Part shown: in pieces, positions 32,471 to 41,349 of the stretch
Layout of the letters: each line of letters begins with the position of its first letter
How positions within the stretch are numbered: position 1 is the stretch's first letter
Assembly: GCA_021204585.1 (NCBI GenBank)
Contig: JAJPZC010000128.1
Span: forward strand, 5,264 to 46,612
Direction of reading: 5' to 3'
Source: Clostridia bacterium
Lineage (GTDB): Bacteria > Bacillota > Clostridia > Christensenellales > Borkfalkiaceae
DNA: 41,349 nucleotides
Program-made: the position numbers and the translations under genes
Notes under the pieces: model-generated
The model's input: the letters and a program-made list of their open reading frames with translations, nothing else
What the model was told of the DNA's origin: nothing
Database searches by the model: none

Positions 32471-33406
32471 ATGGATGAATTGAAAGAGACCATATCCAAG
32501 AACCTTGTGCAGCTCAGGGACAAGGCACACCTCACCCAGAGGCAGCTTGCGGAGATGCTCAACTATTCGGACAAGGCCGTTTCCAAGTGGGAAAGGGGAG
32601 AGGCCATTCCGGACGTAAGGGTTCTTATACAGATATGCAAGATATACGGAATAACGCTGGATGAGCTGGTCACGAAGAAAAACGTGGCCGAGTCGGCGCA
32701 GCCGGAAAAGCACATCAACGTGAAGAGGCTTCTCATCACGTGCATTTCGGCTGTCTTCGTCTGGTTCATAGCCGCCGTAATATTCCTGGCGCTGGTCTTC
32801 ACGGCCAGTACCAGCGACATGGCGTGGATGGTTTTCGTTGTGGCTCCGCTTCCCATGTCAATCGTGCTCCTTGTATTCTGCGTAAAGTGGTGGAACAAGG
32901 TGTTCCAGGGCATAACTTCATCAATGGTGCTGTGGTCGTGCGTTCTCATCGCGCTTGAGTTCGTCCATCAGTTTGCCCCGGACTTCAAGGCAATCCTCTG
33001 GATTTATCTCGGCGCAGGCGTCTTTGAAGTTCTCTTAATAATGTGGTTCGTTCTGCGCTGGTTCATGAAGAGCCAGCTTCCCAAGATCAAGGCCACAAGG
33101 CAGGCAAGGCGCAAGGCAGCCGGCAAGGGCACAAAGTCTGCCCCCGTGAAGGCCGCAAGGACTCCAAAAGCTTCGAAGGCCCCCAAGGCAGACCTCACCC
33201 CGGACAGCACGGACATTAGCGGCGGCAAAGAGAATGCTGCGGCAAAAGGGAAGGACGCAGGCGGCAGCGTTAAGCCTGCTGCCGTCAGGAAGGATACAGG
33301 CGGCAAGGATACGTATGCGGCCCTCATCACCAAAGACCCGGACGGCAAGGATACTGATGCGGCCGCCTGGAAGGATGCAGACGGCAGTGAGAAGGCCGGT
33401 ACGTAG
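32471..33406 (+). CDS. XRE-family regulator with membrane helices
   Basis: The 311-residue protein has an N-terminal HTH_3 domain (about 5-62: NLVQLRDKAHLTQRQLAEMLNYSDKAVSKWERGEAIPD). Four membrane helices follow (about 87-108, 117-138, 150-170, 176-199), then a basic, low-complexity C-terminus with KDAGG, KDTGGKDT and KDPDGKDTDAA repeats. HTH-plus-membrane proteins of this form are common in Clostridia; ligand unknown. It appears leaderless and has clustered inverted repeats upstream, suggesting autoregulation. Confidence 0.88.
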   Translation: MDELKETISKNLVQLRDKAHLTQRQLAEMLNYSDKAVSKWERGEAIPDVRVLIQICKIYGITLDELVTKKNVAESAQPEKHINVKRLLITCISAVFVWFIAAVIFLALVFTASTSDMAWMVFVVAPLPMSIVLLVFCVKWWNKVFQGITSSMVLWSCVLIALEFVHQFAPDFKAILWIYLGAGVFEVLLIMWFVLRWFMKSQLPKIKATRQARRKAAGKGTKSAPVKAARTPKASKAPKADLTPDSTDISGGKENAAAKGKDAGGSVKPAAVRKDTGGKDTYAALITKDPDGKDTDAAAWKDADGSEKAGT

Positions 33407-33468
33407 CCGGATATGGCAAAGACATGCATATGCCGGAAGGCATTTTATATGGGACAGGTGACATAATA

Positions 33469-35115
33469 ATGGACTTGAAGGAATTGGCAAAGAAGATAAT
33501 ACCCGACACGGACCTCATAGACCCGGACAAGTATGAGGACCAGTACCCTGAGAGGGGGCTTCCGAAGGGAGCCGAGGTTACGAGGCTTGCGCCGTCCCCC
33601 ACGGGGTTCATACACCTCGGCAACCTGTATTCCGCACTGGCGGATGAAAGGGCGGCTCACGTGTCCGGAGGGATATTTTATCTGAGGATAGAGGACACGG
33701 ACGCAAAGCGCAAGGTGGACGGAGCCGTGGAGAGCGTCATAAACTCCCTCAGATACTTTGGGCTGAAGTTCGATGAGGGCGCCGAGACGCAGTCCCGCAC
33801 CAACTTCTACGGCCCCTATTACCAGCGCAAGAGGGTAAAGATATACCGCGCCTTTGCCAAAAAGCTTATAGAAGAGGGCAGGGCATACCCCTGCTTCTGC
33901 ACCGAAGAGGACCTGGGTGAGATCCGCGCCCTGCAGACGGAGCGGAAGGAGACCCCGGGCTATTACGGAGAGTATGCAAGATGCCGCAACCTCACCCCGG
34001 AGGAGATATGCGCCAACATAGACGCCGGCAAGCCGTACGTCATACGTTTGAAGTCCATGGGGGACTCCAATGTGAAGCATACCTTCAAGGACGTCATAAA
34101 GGGCGAGATAACGGTGCCCGAGAACAGCCAGGACATAGTCATCCTGAAGTCAGACGGCATCCCCACGTACCATTTCGCCCACGCCATAGACGACCATTTC
34201 ATGCGCACGACGCTTGTTATCCGCGGCGAGGAGTGGCTCTCCAGCCTTCCCATACACCTGGAGCTCTTCTCCGTGCTTGGCTTCAAGCCGCCCAGATACG
34301 CCCACACGTCTTCGCTTATGAAGATGGACGGGGAGTCAAAGCGCAAGCTCTCCAAGCGCAAGGACCCGGAGCTCTCTCTCGAATACTACCGCTCCGAGGG
34401 CTACCTTCCCGTGGCCGTAATGAAGTATCTCATGACAATCCTCAACTCCGGCTTTGAGGAGTGGTACCGCAAGAACCCGGATGCAGACTGGCGTGATTAC
34501 AACTTCAAGGTTGAGAAGATGGGCAAGAGCGGAATCCTGTTCGATCTGGACAAGCTCAAGGACATCTCCAGGGACGAAATCTCGCGCATGGACCCTGAGG
34601 ACGTGTACGGCTTCCTTGCTGAATGGGCAAGGGACTACGGCACGGAGGCAGACAAGGCGCACTTCAAGGACAAGGACTGCATGCTGCAGATCCTGAACCT
34701 CATAATGGGCACCTCTTCCAAGAAGCGCAGAAAAGACATAGAGACCGGACTGCAGTTTACGCAGCTTACGTCATACTTCTTCGATGACACCTATAATCCG
34801 GAGCTTCATTACGCCTTCCCGGACGAGGCCGTGAACACCATGATACAGACCTTCGCGGGGCTTTATGACATCAACGATGACAACTCCGCATGGTTTGCCA
34901 AAGTAAAGGTTGCCGCCAAAGCAGCAGGCTTTGCAGCCGAGGCCAGCGAGTACAAGGCATCTCCGGAAAGCTTCATAGGGAGCGTTTCGGACGCCGCAGG
35001 AGTGCTCAGGACGGCCATAACGGGCAGCCCCAACTCACCGGACCTCTGCACAATAATGAAGATACTGGGCACGGAAAGGAGCCTGAAGCGCCTTGCGGCA
35101 GGGCTTAGGAAGTAA
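33469..35115 (+). CDS. gltX: Glutamyl-tRNA synthetase
   Basis: Class I synthetase of 548 residues. HIGH-type motif in APSPTGFIHLGN (about 41-52), the KMSKS equivalent KLSKRK (293-298), and PCFCTEEDL near 141. It is longer than the usual ~485-residue bacterial enzyme, through a ~35-residue N-terminal extension and a long C-terminal part; I recall similar long forms in Clostridia. With GatCAB present it may also charge tRNA(Gln). The ATG at 33469 follows AGGTG; the frame opens 45 bp earlier. Confidence 0.95.
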   Translation: MDLKELAKKIIPDTDLIDPDKYEDQYPERGLPKGAEVTRLAPSPTGFIHLGNLYSALADERAAHVSGGIFYLRIEDTDAKRKVDGAVESVINSLRYFGLKFDEGAETQSRTNFYGPYYQRKRVKIYRAFAKKLIEEGRAYPCFCTEEDLGEIRALQTERKETPGYYGEYARCRNLTPEEICANIDAGKPYVIRLKSMGDSNVKHTFKDVIKGEITVPENSQDIVILKSDGIPTYHFAHAIDDHFMRTTLVIRGEEWLSSLPIHLELFSVLGFKPPRYAHTSSLMKMDGESKRKLSKRKDPELSLEYYRSEGYLPVAVMKYLMTILNSGFEEWYRKNPDADWRDYNFKVEKMGKSGILFDLDKLKDISRDEISRMDPEDVYGFLAEWARDYGTEADKAHFKDKDCMLQILNLIMGTSSKKRRKDIETGLQFTQLTSYFFDDTYNPELHYAFPDEAVNTMIQTFAGLYDINDDNSAWFAKVKVAAKAAGFAAEASEYKASPESFIGSVSDAAGVLRTAITGSPNSPDLCTIMKILGTERSLKRLAAGLRK

Positions 35116-35133
35116 GGGACAGGCGGCAGCTGT

Positions 35134-35973
35134 ATGGAAGGATTCTTAATCGCATGCTTCCTGTTCATTGTCGGAAGCGTACTCGGATGGTGTCTGGAAG
35201 TTCTTTTCAGACGCTTTTTCACAGCCAAAAAGTGGATCAACCCGGGCTTTCTCACAGGCCCCTATCTGCCCCTGTACGGCTTCGGCCTTGCGGGGCTGTA
35301 CGGCATAACGCTCATTCCCATTGAGACCGGCTCTTCGTGGGGAAACGCCCTTGCATATATCGCAGTCATGACGGCCGCAATGATTTTGATCGAGTATATT
35401 GCGGGGTTAATCTTCATCAAGGGCCTCAAAATAAAGCTCTGGGACTATTCAAAGCGGCGGGGCAACATACAGGGCATAATATGCCCGCTCTTCTCGTTTT
35501 TCTGGCTCATCGTGGCGGTCATCTACTATTTCGTCATAGACCCGTACGTCATAGACGCCGTGGCCTGGTTCACCAACAACTTAATCTTCGGCTTCTTCGT
35601 GGGAATCATCTTCGGCGTCTTCCTCGTGGACCTGGGCCACTCCATAAACCTTACAGCACACCTCAGAAAGTTTGCCACGGAGAACAGGATCATAATCTCG
35701 TATGAGAAGCTCAAGGAGAGCATCCACGACAAGTTCGCCTCTGCCAAGGCAGACGCTAAAAACAAGCTCATGGAAAAGACCGGCAACAAGGGCAAGGTGC
35801 GCCCTTCGTTCCTGTTTGCCTTCAAGTCCCGGAACGGCCTGGAGGACGCTCTCAAGACATACAAAGAGGAGCAGGACACCGCCCTTATCTCTGGCTCTGC
35901 AGCCGCTGCTGCCGCCTCAGACGCCCCTGCGGAAGAGGGCCAGGAGGACAGTCCAGACGTTCATACGGAGTGA
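35134..35973 (+). CDS. CmpB-like multi-span membrane protein (PF06541 type)
   Basis: The 279-residue membrane protein has about five helices in the first 175 residues. It carries the family pattern GWCLEVLFRRF...KKWINPGFLTGPYLPLYGFG. The C-terminal ~100 residues are soluble and charged. The family is annotated as putative ABC-transporter type IV, but function is not established. It starts 18 bp after gltX and is probably co-transcribed. No strong ribosome binding site (GGCGGCAG). Confidence 0.82.
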   Translation: MEGFLIACFLFIVGSVLGWCLEVLFRRFFTAKKWINPGFLTGPYLPLYGFGLAGLYGITLIPIETGSSWGNALAYIAVMTAAMILIEYIAGLIFIKGLKIKLWDYSKRRGNIQGIICPLFSFFWLIVAVIYYFVIDPYVIDAVAWFTNNLIFGFFVGIIFGVFLVDLGHSINLTAHLRKFATENRIIISYEKLKESIHDKFASAKADAKNKLMEKTGNKGKVRPSFLFAFKSRNGLEDALKTYKEEQDTALISGSAAAAAASDAPAEEGQEDSPDVHTE

Positions 35974-36073
35974 ACAGACGGCCTTATTCAGCCCCAGGCG
36001 GAACGGACAGATGTCCGCACGGAGAGCCGTACAGACGGCCATGCGGAGCCTTAAGCGGAATGTACAGAAGGCC
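35974..36073. repeat. Degenerate repeats with ACAGACGGCC in the spacer
   Basis: ACAGACGGCC at 35974 and 36031 and ACAGAAGGCC at 36064, embedded in CGGA-rich copies, plus the small palindrome GGACAGATGTCC. The remainder of the 303-bp gap holds a weak promoter candidate (36113-36141) and no gene. Confidence 0.5.
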
Positions 36074-36112
36074 CCGGTGTGTTCAACTTCACATCATTTT
36101 CAATCTTTGCAC

Positions 36113-36141
36113 TTAAAATCATTATAAAGAGCCTGTATAAT
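36113..36141 (+). promoter_or_regulatory. Possible promoter of the ABC-FtsX gene
   Basis: TATAAT at 36136-36141 with a poor -35 TTAAAA at 17-bp spacing. The leader to the start codon would be about 130 bases. Confidence 0.4.
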
Positions 36142-36276
36142 GGCCCGTATAACGAGAACAGACAGGTTGCCCCAGAAAGATTGCCAGGACATGGATCACG
36201 GGAAGACAATAAGACCCCTTTAGAATATATGAGACATTAAGCCGCAGAAGGGTCTGCGGAACCAAAGGATTACAGC

Positions 36277-39200
36277 ATGCTTGTACTGAAGAACATTTAC
36301 AAAACGTACAGTGCCGCAGGCGGCGAAGTGCACGCCCTGAAGGACATCAACCTCGCTTTTAGAAGAAACGAGTTTGTTGCCGTACTCGGGCCTTCCGGAT
36401 GCGGCAAGACCACTCTCCTCAACATCATTGGCGGCCTGGACCACTACACGTCCGGAGACCTTCTCATAGAGGACGTCAGCACCAAGTCGTATACGGACAG
36501 GGACTGGGACACGTACCGCAACCACTCCATAGGCTTCATCTTCCAGAGCTACCATCTAATCCCTCACCAGACCATCCTGCAGAACGTTGAAATAGCCCTC
36601 ATGATAGCGGGCGTGGACAAGCAGGAGAGGCGCAAGCGCGCCATAGAGGCCCTGGCAAAAGTGGGCCTTGAAGACAAGATAAACAACCGCCCCAACCAGC
36701 TTTCCGGCGGCCAGATGCAGCGCGTGGCCATTGCGCGCGCCCTCATAAATGACCCCGAGATAGTCCTTGCGGATGAACCCACAGGCGCCCTGGACTCCAA
36801 GACATCCGTTCAGATCATGGACCTCCTCAAGGAGATATCCAAAGACAGGCTGGTCGTAATGGTCACCCACAACCCGGAACTTGCGGAGCAGTACGCCACC
36901 CGCATCATCCGTCTCTTCGACGGCGCCGTAACGGATGACTCCATGCCCTTCGACTTCGCTTCAGAGCAGGCGGAAGAGACCGCATACAAAGAGGCGGAGG
37001 CCGCCGCAGAAGCCGCAGAATTCGCCTCAGAAGCCTCAGAAGCCGCCTCAGAGGCCGCAGGAGAGGCTCCTGCAGAGCTGCTCAAGGCCGTTTCAGAGGC
37101 CGCAGGAGAGCCCGCAGGGGGTCTGCAGACCGTGGCAGATGAGACTCCCACGGAAGGGGGAGAGGACGGAAACGGCGCACCCGTAGTGCGTCCAAAGACC
37201 AACAAGGGCAAAAAGAAGCGCTCCTCGATGTCCTTCGGAATGGCCTTCGGGCTGTCCCTCAAAAACCTCCTTTCCAAGTCCGGCAGGACCATAATGGTCG
37301 CCGTGGCGTCAAGCATAGGCATCATAGGAGTGTCCCTGGTCCTTGCCATCTCGGCGGGCGTTACGAACTACATAGGGGACATGGAAGACGACATGCTCTC
37401 CGGCTATCCCATTTCAATAACCGAGACGGCCATAAGCTACTCATCCCTCATGGATGCGGCGGATGCTGCAAACACCAAAGTGCCCATTGAAAAGCTCCAG
37501 GACAATGTATACATCAACTCGCTTCTGGAGTCCCTCATGAGCATGAGCTCCATGACTACAACGAACATCATAACGGATGACTACATATCCTATGTCGAGT
37601 CCATGCCGGCAGATTATTACAACGCAATACAGTTCGGCTATGACTTCGACATGTCCAACTACATCTATACGGACTTTGAGCTGTACAGCTCCGGCGGAGC
37701 GGATGCGCCCACGGAGAAGGTTTCCGTAACAGGCATCCGCGGCATATACACGTCCGTGCTGGGCACGCAGCCGGATTATTCCGCATATTCATCCTTGATT
37801 AGCACCATAGACACCATGTCCGAGATCCCGGACAACTATGAGTACATCTTAAGCCAGTATGACATAATAGCCACGGACAGCGGCAAGACGCAGAAACAGC
37901 TGACAGATGACGAGATCAGGGACATCTTCGAGAGCGAGGACAGCCTCATCGTAGTCCTCAGCAAAAACTCCATGTCAGACCTCAACATGGCGCAGTACGG
38001 CTTCATGTCCGAATATGATTTTCTGAACTACGCCTTCATGGAAGCAGGGCAGGACGGCTATGACGAGGCGGCAGCCAACAAGTACCTGAACGGCGTCCCT
38101 CTGAACGTTCTAACAGACAAGACATTCACCTGGTATCCCAATGACGTCATATATGCCGAGATGCCTCAAGGCACAGGCTCCACGGCTCCGTATTATTACA
38201 GGGCCTATGCAGACGGCAACGGGCCCACGGAAGACATACAGGTGGATTACCAGGGCGTGTACACGCAGACGCTCACGCCGCCTGAATACGATGCCTTTGA
38301 CTCCAGCGAAGGCATGGACATGCACGTCAAGGCCGTTCTACAGAAGAAGTCCGGCATCTCATACGGGTGCCTGTCTTCCGGAATGTATTACACCTCAGCC
38401 CTCACGAAGAAGACAATAGAGACCTCCCTTGAGAGCAATATCGTAAACTACGTCAACAACACCGAGACCGGGTACCTGTCCAGCGTGCCTTACTACTTCA
38501 ACTACACGTACCCTTACACAGGGGATGACGGAGTAACGGAAGAGATATCCACGGAAGCAGGCATGAGCACCCTTCTTGCCAGCATGAACCTCATGTCAAT
38601 GATGTCCGGTTCAATGGACACAAGCACAATGATGCAGGTTACGGCCGGAATGCTTGCAGGGACATCGCTGCCCACATCCCTTTACATATACCCCGTGGAC
38701 TTTGACAACAAGGATCTCGTCACGGACTGGCTGGATGCATGGAACTCCGCATGCGTAACCCCTATAGATACCGGCAAAGCCACGGCAAGCCTTGCGCACC
38801 TGAGCCTTGCGGACAGCATCGCGGATACAGGCGGCAATGAAGCGGAAGAAAATACGGGAGGCGGCACTTCAGAAAACGGTACAGGCGGTGACGTAACCGC
38901 AGGCGGGGAAACCGCCGGCACGCCATTTACCTGGACGGACAACGAGGGAGTGGTGCACACGGCATACCTCACCGAAGGGGATGAGATAACCTATACGGAC
39001 AGCGTAGGCCTTATAATATCCCTCGTTGACACCATGATCAACATGATTACCATAGCGCTCATATGCTTCACCGCTTTGTCGCTTGTGGTGTCCACGGTAA
39101 TGGTAGGCGTCATCACATATGTGTCCGTCGTGGAGCGTGTCAAGGAGATTGGCATCCTGCGCGCAATCGGCGCGCGCAAGCGGGACATCAAGTCCCTGTT

Positions 39201-39447
39201 CAATGCCGAGACCTTCATAATAGGACTGGCCGCCGGCATAGTGGGCATAGTCTTAACCTACATCGTCTCGGCCATCGTAAACCTCGCCGTAGGCCTCAAC
39301 TTCGGTATCTATACCCTGTGCGCACTGCCTTGGTGGGAAGCGCTCATCATGATCTGCGTGTCCTTCATCCTCACGCTCATCTCAGGCCTCATCCCTGCCT
39401 CCGCAGCGGCGAAGAAGGACCCCGTTGTGGCCCTCCGCACAGAGTAA
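36277..39447 (+). CDS. ABC transporter with fused ATPase and FtsX-type permease
   Basis: The 1056-residue single-chain exporter is MacB-like in architecture. ATPase at about 1-225: Walker A GPSGCGKT (38-45), Q-loop FQSYHL, signature LSGGQ (142-146), Walker B EIVLADE and His198. Then an Ala/Glu-rich linker (about 230-300, [20 protein letters not shown]), helix 1 (about 330-362), a large extracytoplasmic domain (about 365-905), and three C-terminal FtsX helices (about 912-950, 985-1005, 1022-1044). Such proteins often export peptides or drugs or act in cell-envelope signalling; the substrate is unknown. No adaptor or two-component system is adjacent. Confidence 0.92.
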   Translation: MLVLKNIYKTYSAAGGEVHALKDINLAFRRNEFVAVLGPSGCGKTTLLNIIGGLDHYTSGDLLIEDVSTKSYTDRDWDTYRNHSIGFIFQSYHLIPHQTILQNVEIALMIAGVDKQERRKRAIEALAKVGLEDKINNRPNQLSGGQMQRVAIARALINDPEIVLADEPTGALDSKTSVQIMDLLKEISKDRLVVMVTHNPELAEQYATRIIRLFDGAVTDDSMPFDFASEQAEETAYKEAEAAAEAAEFASEASEAASEAAGEAPAELLKAVSEAAGEPAGGLQTVADETPTEGGEDGNGAPVVRPKTNKGKKKRSSMSFGMAFGLSLKNLLSKSGRTIMVAVASSIGIIGVSLVLAISAGVTNYIGDMEDDMLSGYPISITETAISYSSLMDAADAANTKVPIEKLQDNVYINSLLESLMSMSSMTTTNIITDDYISYVESMPADYYNAIQFGYDFDMSNYIYTDFELYSSGGADAPTEKVSVTGIRGIYTSVLGTQPDYSAYSSLISTIDTMSEIPDNYEYILSQYDIIATDSGKTQKQLTDDEIRDIFESEDSLIVVLSKNSMSDLNMAQYGFMSEYDFLNYAFMEAGQDGYDEAAANKYLNGVPLNVLTDKTFTWYPNDVIYAEMPQGTGSTAPYYYRAYADGNGPTEDIQVDYQGVYTQTLTPPEYDAFDSSEGMDMHVKAVLQKKSGISYGCLSSGMYYTSALTKKTIETSLESNIVNYVNNTETGYLSSVPYYFNYTYPYTGDDGVTEEISTEAGMSTLLASMNLMSMMSGSMDTSTMMQVTAGMLAGTSLPTSLYIYPVDFDNKDLVTDWLDAWNSACVTPIDTGKATASLAHLSLADSIADTGGNEAEENTGGGTSENGTGGDVTAGGETAGTPFTWTDNEGVVHTAYLTEGDEITYTDSVGLIISLVDTMINMITIALICFTALSLVVSTVMVGVITYVSVVERVKEIGILRAIGARKRDIKSLFNAETFIIGLAAGIVGIVLTYIVSAIVNLAVGLNFGIYTLCALPWWEALIMICVSFILTLISGLIPASAAAKKDPVVALRTE

Positions 39448-39526
39448 CCGCAGCACGTTCCGCCTGCTCATCTGGCGGACCATCCCAAAGATCACGCACG
39501 ATACTATGTCTCATATAGAAACGCAT

Positions 39527-39557
39527 AAAAGGCCGGACCCTTAAAGCCCGGCCTTTT
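39527..39557. terminator. Bidirectional terminator after the ABC gene
   Basis: AAAAGGCCGG...CCGGCCTTTT, perfect 10-bp arms with A and T runs on both sides. Confidence 0.9.
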
Positions 39558-39580
39558 ATCCTCATCTAACCCCATCCACC

Positions 39581-39617
39581 CCGGAAGGCGGCTCCGGGCC
39601 GCCTCTCCGGCTTTTTT
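39581..39617 (+). terminator. Second terminator after the ABC gene
   Basis: CCGG-outer and AGGCGGC/GCCGCCT inner stem followed by CTTTTTTT. Confidence 0.85.
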
Positions 39618-39671
39618 TCGCTCTCACAGGCCTCCCGGCGTCTAAAAATTATGCAGCTTTCCAAATTTATA

Positions 39672-39689
39672 TACAAACATTCGTTTGTA
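39672..39689. promoter_or_regulatory. Perfect palindrome TACAAAC-ATTC-GTTTGTA
   Basis: An 18-bp inverted repeat in an AT-rich stretch, of the form bound by many TetR-family repressors. No regulator gene or promoter-driven gene is next to it. The rest of the 411-bp gap contains three terminators and nothing else recognised. Confidence 0.5.
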
Positions 39690-39803
39690 CTATTTAAAAA
39701 CCAAATATATACAGCCATTTTACCCTCAGTCCGGCCTCTCTCCACAAAAGCCATTTTGCATAAATGATTAAAACTTCTCCTGTCCCTAACCCATTGCGCA
39801 TAC

Positions 39804-39828
39804 AAAAAAGCGCCGCCGGAGCGGTGCC
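39804..39828 (-). terminator. Terminator of the AEC transporter gene
   Basis: On the minus strand GCACCGC-TCC-GGCGGCGC followed by TTTTTT; one mismatch in the stem. Confidence 0.7.
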
Positions 39829-39858
39829 TGTAAGCTGGATGGTGTCTGCCGGTGGGCG

Positions 39859-40875
39859 TCATATAATCATGGCCACAGATATCGCAAGAGGTATGAAGAC
39901 AATGGAAATCAAGGTATTGGACACGAAGGCGGTGGTGGCGGTCTCTCTGTCTCCTCCGAACGTCTCTGCCATGGCCACAACGGATGCCGCAGGGGACATG
40001 GCCATTGAGATTACGGGCGCCAGGAAGACGTACTCCTCTGCATATGCCGAGGTGTAGTCCAGCAGGCCTCTGAAGCACAAACCTATGCACAGCGTTATTG
40101 CAGGGGCGATAATCAGCCGCAGGAAGCCGGCGAGGTATATGCCGCCCCTGTTGAAGAGGTTCTTCACGTGGATGTCCGCAAGGCGTATGCCTACTATTAT
40201 CATGGAGAGCGGGGCTGTCATGGCGGAGAGGTCCTCCGGGATGATCTGGAGGTATTCGACGCTCTCTATCATAAAGAAGTTGATCTTCGGCACGAAGAAG
40301 AGGATGAGGCCTATGACGCTGAATATGATGGCGGGGTTCAGAAGGACCTTCCTGGGGCGTATGTAATGGACGTTGCCCGTTATAAGATATACGCCCAAAG
40401 TCCAGCAGAAGATGAGGAAGACGATGTTCACGACCATGAGGTACATCACGGCCATCGGGTCGTTGTCCGTGAAGGCCTGTATGAAGGGGAGCCCTAAGAA
40501 GCCGCAGTTGGAGAAGATGGCTATGAAGGAGTACACGTCCGCTTCGCTCTTGTTCTTCCACCTGATGAAGACCAGCTTGCATATGGCGAACATCACCACG
40601 TAGCCTATGGCCGCTATGGCCGCAGTTATAGCGAAGTTCTTCAGTATGTAGAGCTTGGACATCTCCTGTATCGCCGCCCAGTCCTCATCCGAGAAGACGC
40701 AGAAGGACTTGATGGCAAGCATGGGCTGGCAGACGTACAGAAGGAGGTTGGACAGGGTGAGGGTGCCCCCTTCGCCGATCTTGCCCATCCTCTTCAGCAC
40801 AAAGCCCGGTATCATGAAGACGAACAGCGCCACCATGATTATAAGGACTTTCAAATACAGCTGACCCATGCTCAT
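39859..40875 (-). CDS. AEC-family transporter
   Basis: The 338-residue inner-membrane protein has about ten helices and belongs to the auxin efflux carrier (AEC) family. It includes the conserved mid-region SNCGFLGLPF, the Pro-containing first helix, and a C-terminal SPAASVVAMAETFGGD. Bacterial members move small organic acids such as malate; the substrate here is unknown. GGAG lies upstream of the ATG at 40875; a second ATG 6 bp in is also possible. It has its own promoter and terminator. Confidence 0.9.
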   Translation of the reverse strand: MSMGQLYLKVLIIMVALFVFMIPGFVLKRMGKIGEGGTLTLSNLLLYVCQPMLAIKSFCVFSDEDWAAIQEMSKLYILKNFAITAAIAAIGYVVMFAICKLVFIRWKNKSEADVYSFIAIFSNCGFLGLPFIQAFTDNDPMAVMYLMVVNIVFLIFCWTLGVYLITGNVHYIRPRKVLLNPAIIFSVIGLILFFVPKINFFMIESVEYLQIIPEDLSAMTAPLSMIIVGIRLADIHVKNLFNRGGIYLAGFLRLIIAPAITLCIGLCFRGLLDYTSAYAEEYVFLAPVISMAMSPAASVVAMAETFGGDRETATTAFVSNTLISIVFIPLAISVAMII

Positions 40876-40919
40876 ACGGCATTATCTCCAAGCGCGCATG
40901 TCTTTCTCAACGCTCACAC

Positions 40920-40948
40920 ATTATAATTCCTGTATCCGGCGTTGTAAA
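40920..40948 (-). promoter_or_regulatory. Promoter of the AEC transporter gene
   Basis: On the minus strand TTTACA, 17-bp spacer, TATAAT, about 45 bp upstream of the start codon. Confidence 0.85.
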
Positions 40949-41170
40949 ACAAACGAGACCCCCCGTGCGGCAAAATTTGCTTTTCCGAACGCATCATGCG
41001 CCCTTTGCGGCGCAACATTCACACCCTGCAGGAGAGTCCATATAAGGCCGCAGCACCCGGCAAGCCGGTGCCGTCAAGAAGGTGCAAAACGAGTCAGGAG
41101 AATGCATAAATGCATACAAATTAGGCTCCTGTGGACAAATTGCAATACAAAATAGTCAAATATGTTCAAT

Positions 41171-41200
41171 AAAGCACTGGACGCGGGGGGGGGGTGCTTT
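41171..41200. repeat. G10 tract inside an AAAGCAC/GTGCTTT inverted repeat
   Basis: Ten consecutive G (41185-41194) lie in the loop of AAAGCAC (41171-41177) and GTGCTTT (41194-41200). It lies between the divergent AEC promoter and the promoter of the last gene. The rest of the 40876-41257 gap shows no gene. Confidence 0.85.
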
Positions 41201-41204
41201 ATGC

Positions 41205-41232
41205 TTAATTTTGCCCTCGGCCATAGTATAGT
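41205..41232 (+). promoter_or_regulatory. Promoter candidate of the last gene
   Basis: TATAGT (41227-41232) with a weak TTAATT (41205-41210) at 16-bp spacing, just after the G10 repeat. Confidence 0.5.
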
Positions 41233-41257
41233 ACGGGCAGGGAAAAGGAGAATATGT

Positions 41258-41349
41258 ATGAGTAATGTAATCGAGGGAAGTCTCAGCAAGGGTGAGAGAA
41301 TAATTGTCAAGTCACGGCTGAGTACGGCGTATCTTGTAGGATTATGGAT
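41258..41349 (+). CDS. Partial gene cut by the window edge, possibly PH-domain protein
   Basis: Only the first 30 codons are present (MSNVIEGSLSKGERIIVKSRLS...). AAGGAG lies 7 bases before the ATG at 41258. LSKGERIIVKSRLSTAYLVGLW resembles the start of bacterial PH-domain membrane proteins, but too little is visible for a firm call. Confidence 0.55.
   Translation, partial: MSNVIEGSLSKGERIIVKSRLSTAYLVGLW

Noticed and set aside
40868-41155. A 95-codon open frame upstream of the G10 tract
   Set aside because: It overlaps the AEC promoter region, has no ribosome binding site and no protein-like pattern.

Overview
The window reads as chromosomal DNA of an anaerobic, Firmicutes/Clostridia-type bacterium of fairly high GC. 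The taxonomic call is inference. It rests on two T-box leaders (before aspS and trpE), strong Shine-Dalgarno sites, TTGACA/TATAAT promoters, a GatCAB transamidation operon, a one-polypeptide ABC-FtsX exporter, a CmpB-type membrane protein and an XRE regulator with membrane helices. Most genes use ATA heavily for isoleucine. That habit is absent from one AT-rich gene (19401-20813), which looks imported.

Layout. 1-2833: prephenate dehydratase (pheA), a 47-bp tandem repeat, and two tandem patatin-like lipases. 2883-8147: an accessory block with two large paralogous proteins of unknown function that carry RNA-polymerase-alpha-CTD-like segments, an acetyltransferase with an extra N-terminal domain, and a small unknown protein. 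Several genes here are followed by related AAACTTG...CAAGTTT hairpins, and both paralogues are preceded by the same 39-bp element. 8192-13617: a T-box whose specifier reads as AAC (Asn), then aspS and gatCAB, matching indirect Asn-tRNA(Asn) synthesis. 13765-19002: prmA, then the overlapping set rsmE-mtaB-PrsW-like protease-HIT protein. 19083-20879: a terminator, a 33-bp tandem array built of 11-bp A-tract units, a promoter, and an AT-rich DUF4143 ATPase gene. 20961-28477: promoter, Trp T-box and the complete operon trpEGDCFBA with terminator. 28600-31443: an orphan HicB-like protein, LOG-family protein, low-molecular-weight phosphatase and a MetE-like methyltransferase. 31505-35973: a nitroreductase (minus strand), an apparently leaderless XRE membrane regulator preceded by clustered TCTAC/GTAGA sites, gltX and a CmpB-like membrane protein. 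36277-40875: a 1056-residue ABC-FtsX exporter and a divergent AEC-family transporter (minus strand). 41185-41349: a G10 tract upstream of a gene cut by the window edge.

Coherent pathways are chorismate to Phe and Trp (pheA, trp operon) and tRNA aminoacylation by transamidation (aspS, gltX, gatCAB). The least explained material is the paralogue block at 2883-8147, the phased A-tract array before the DUF4143 gene, and the families of short repeats and hairpins in the spacers. No rRNA, tRNA, CRISPR array or complete insertion sequence was recognised.
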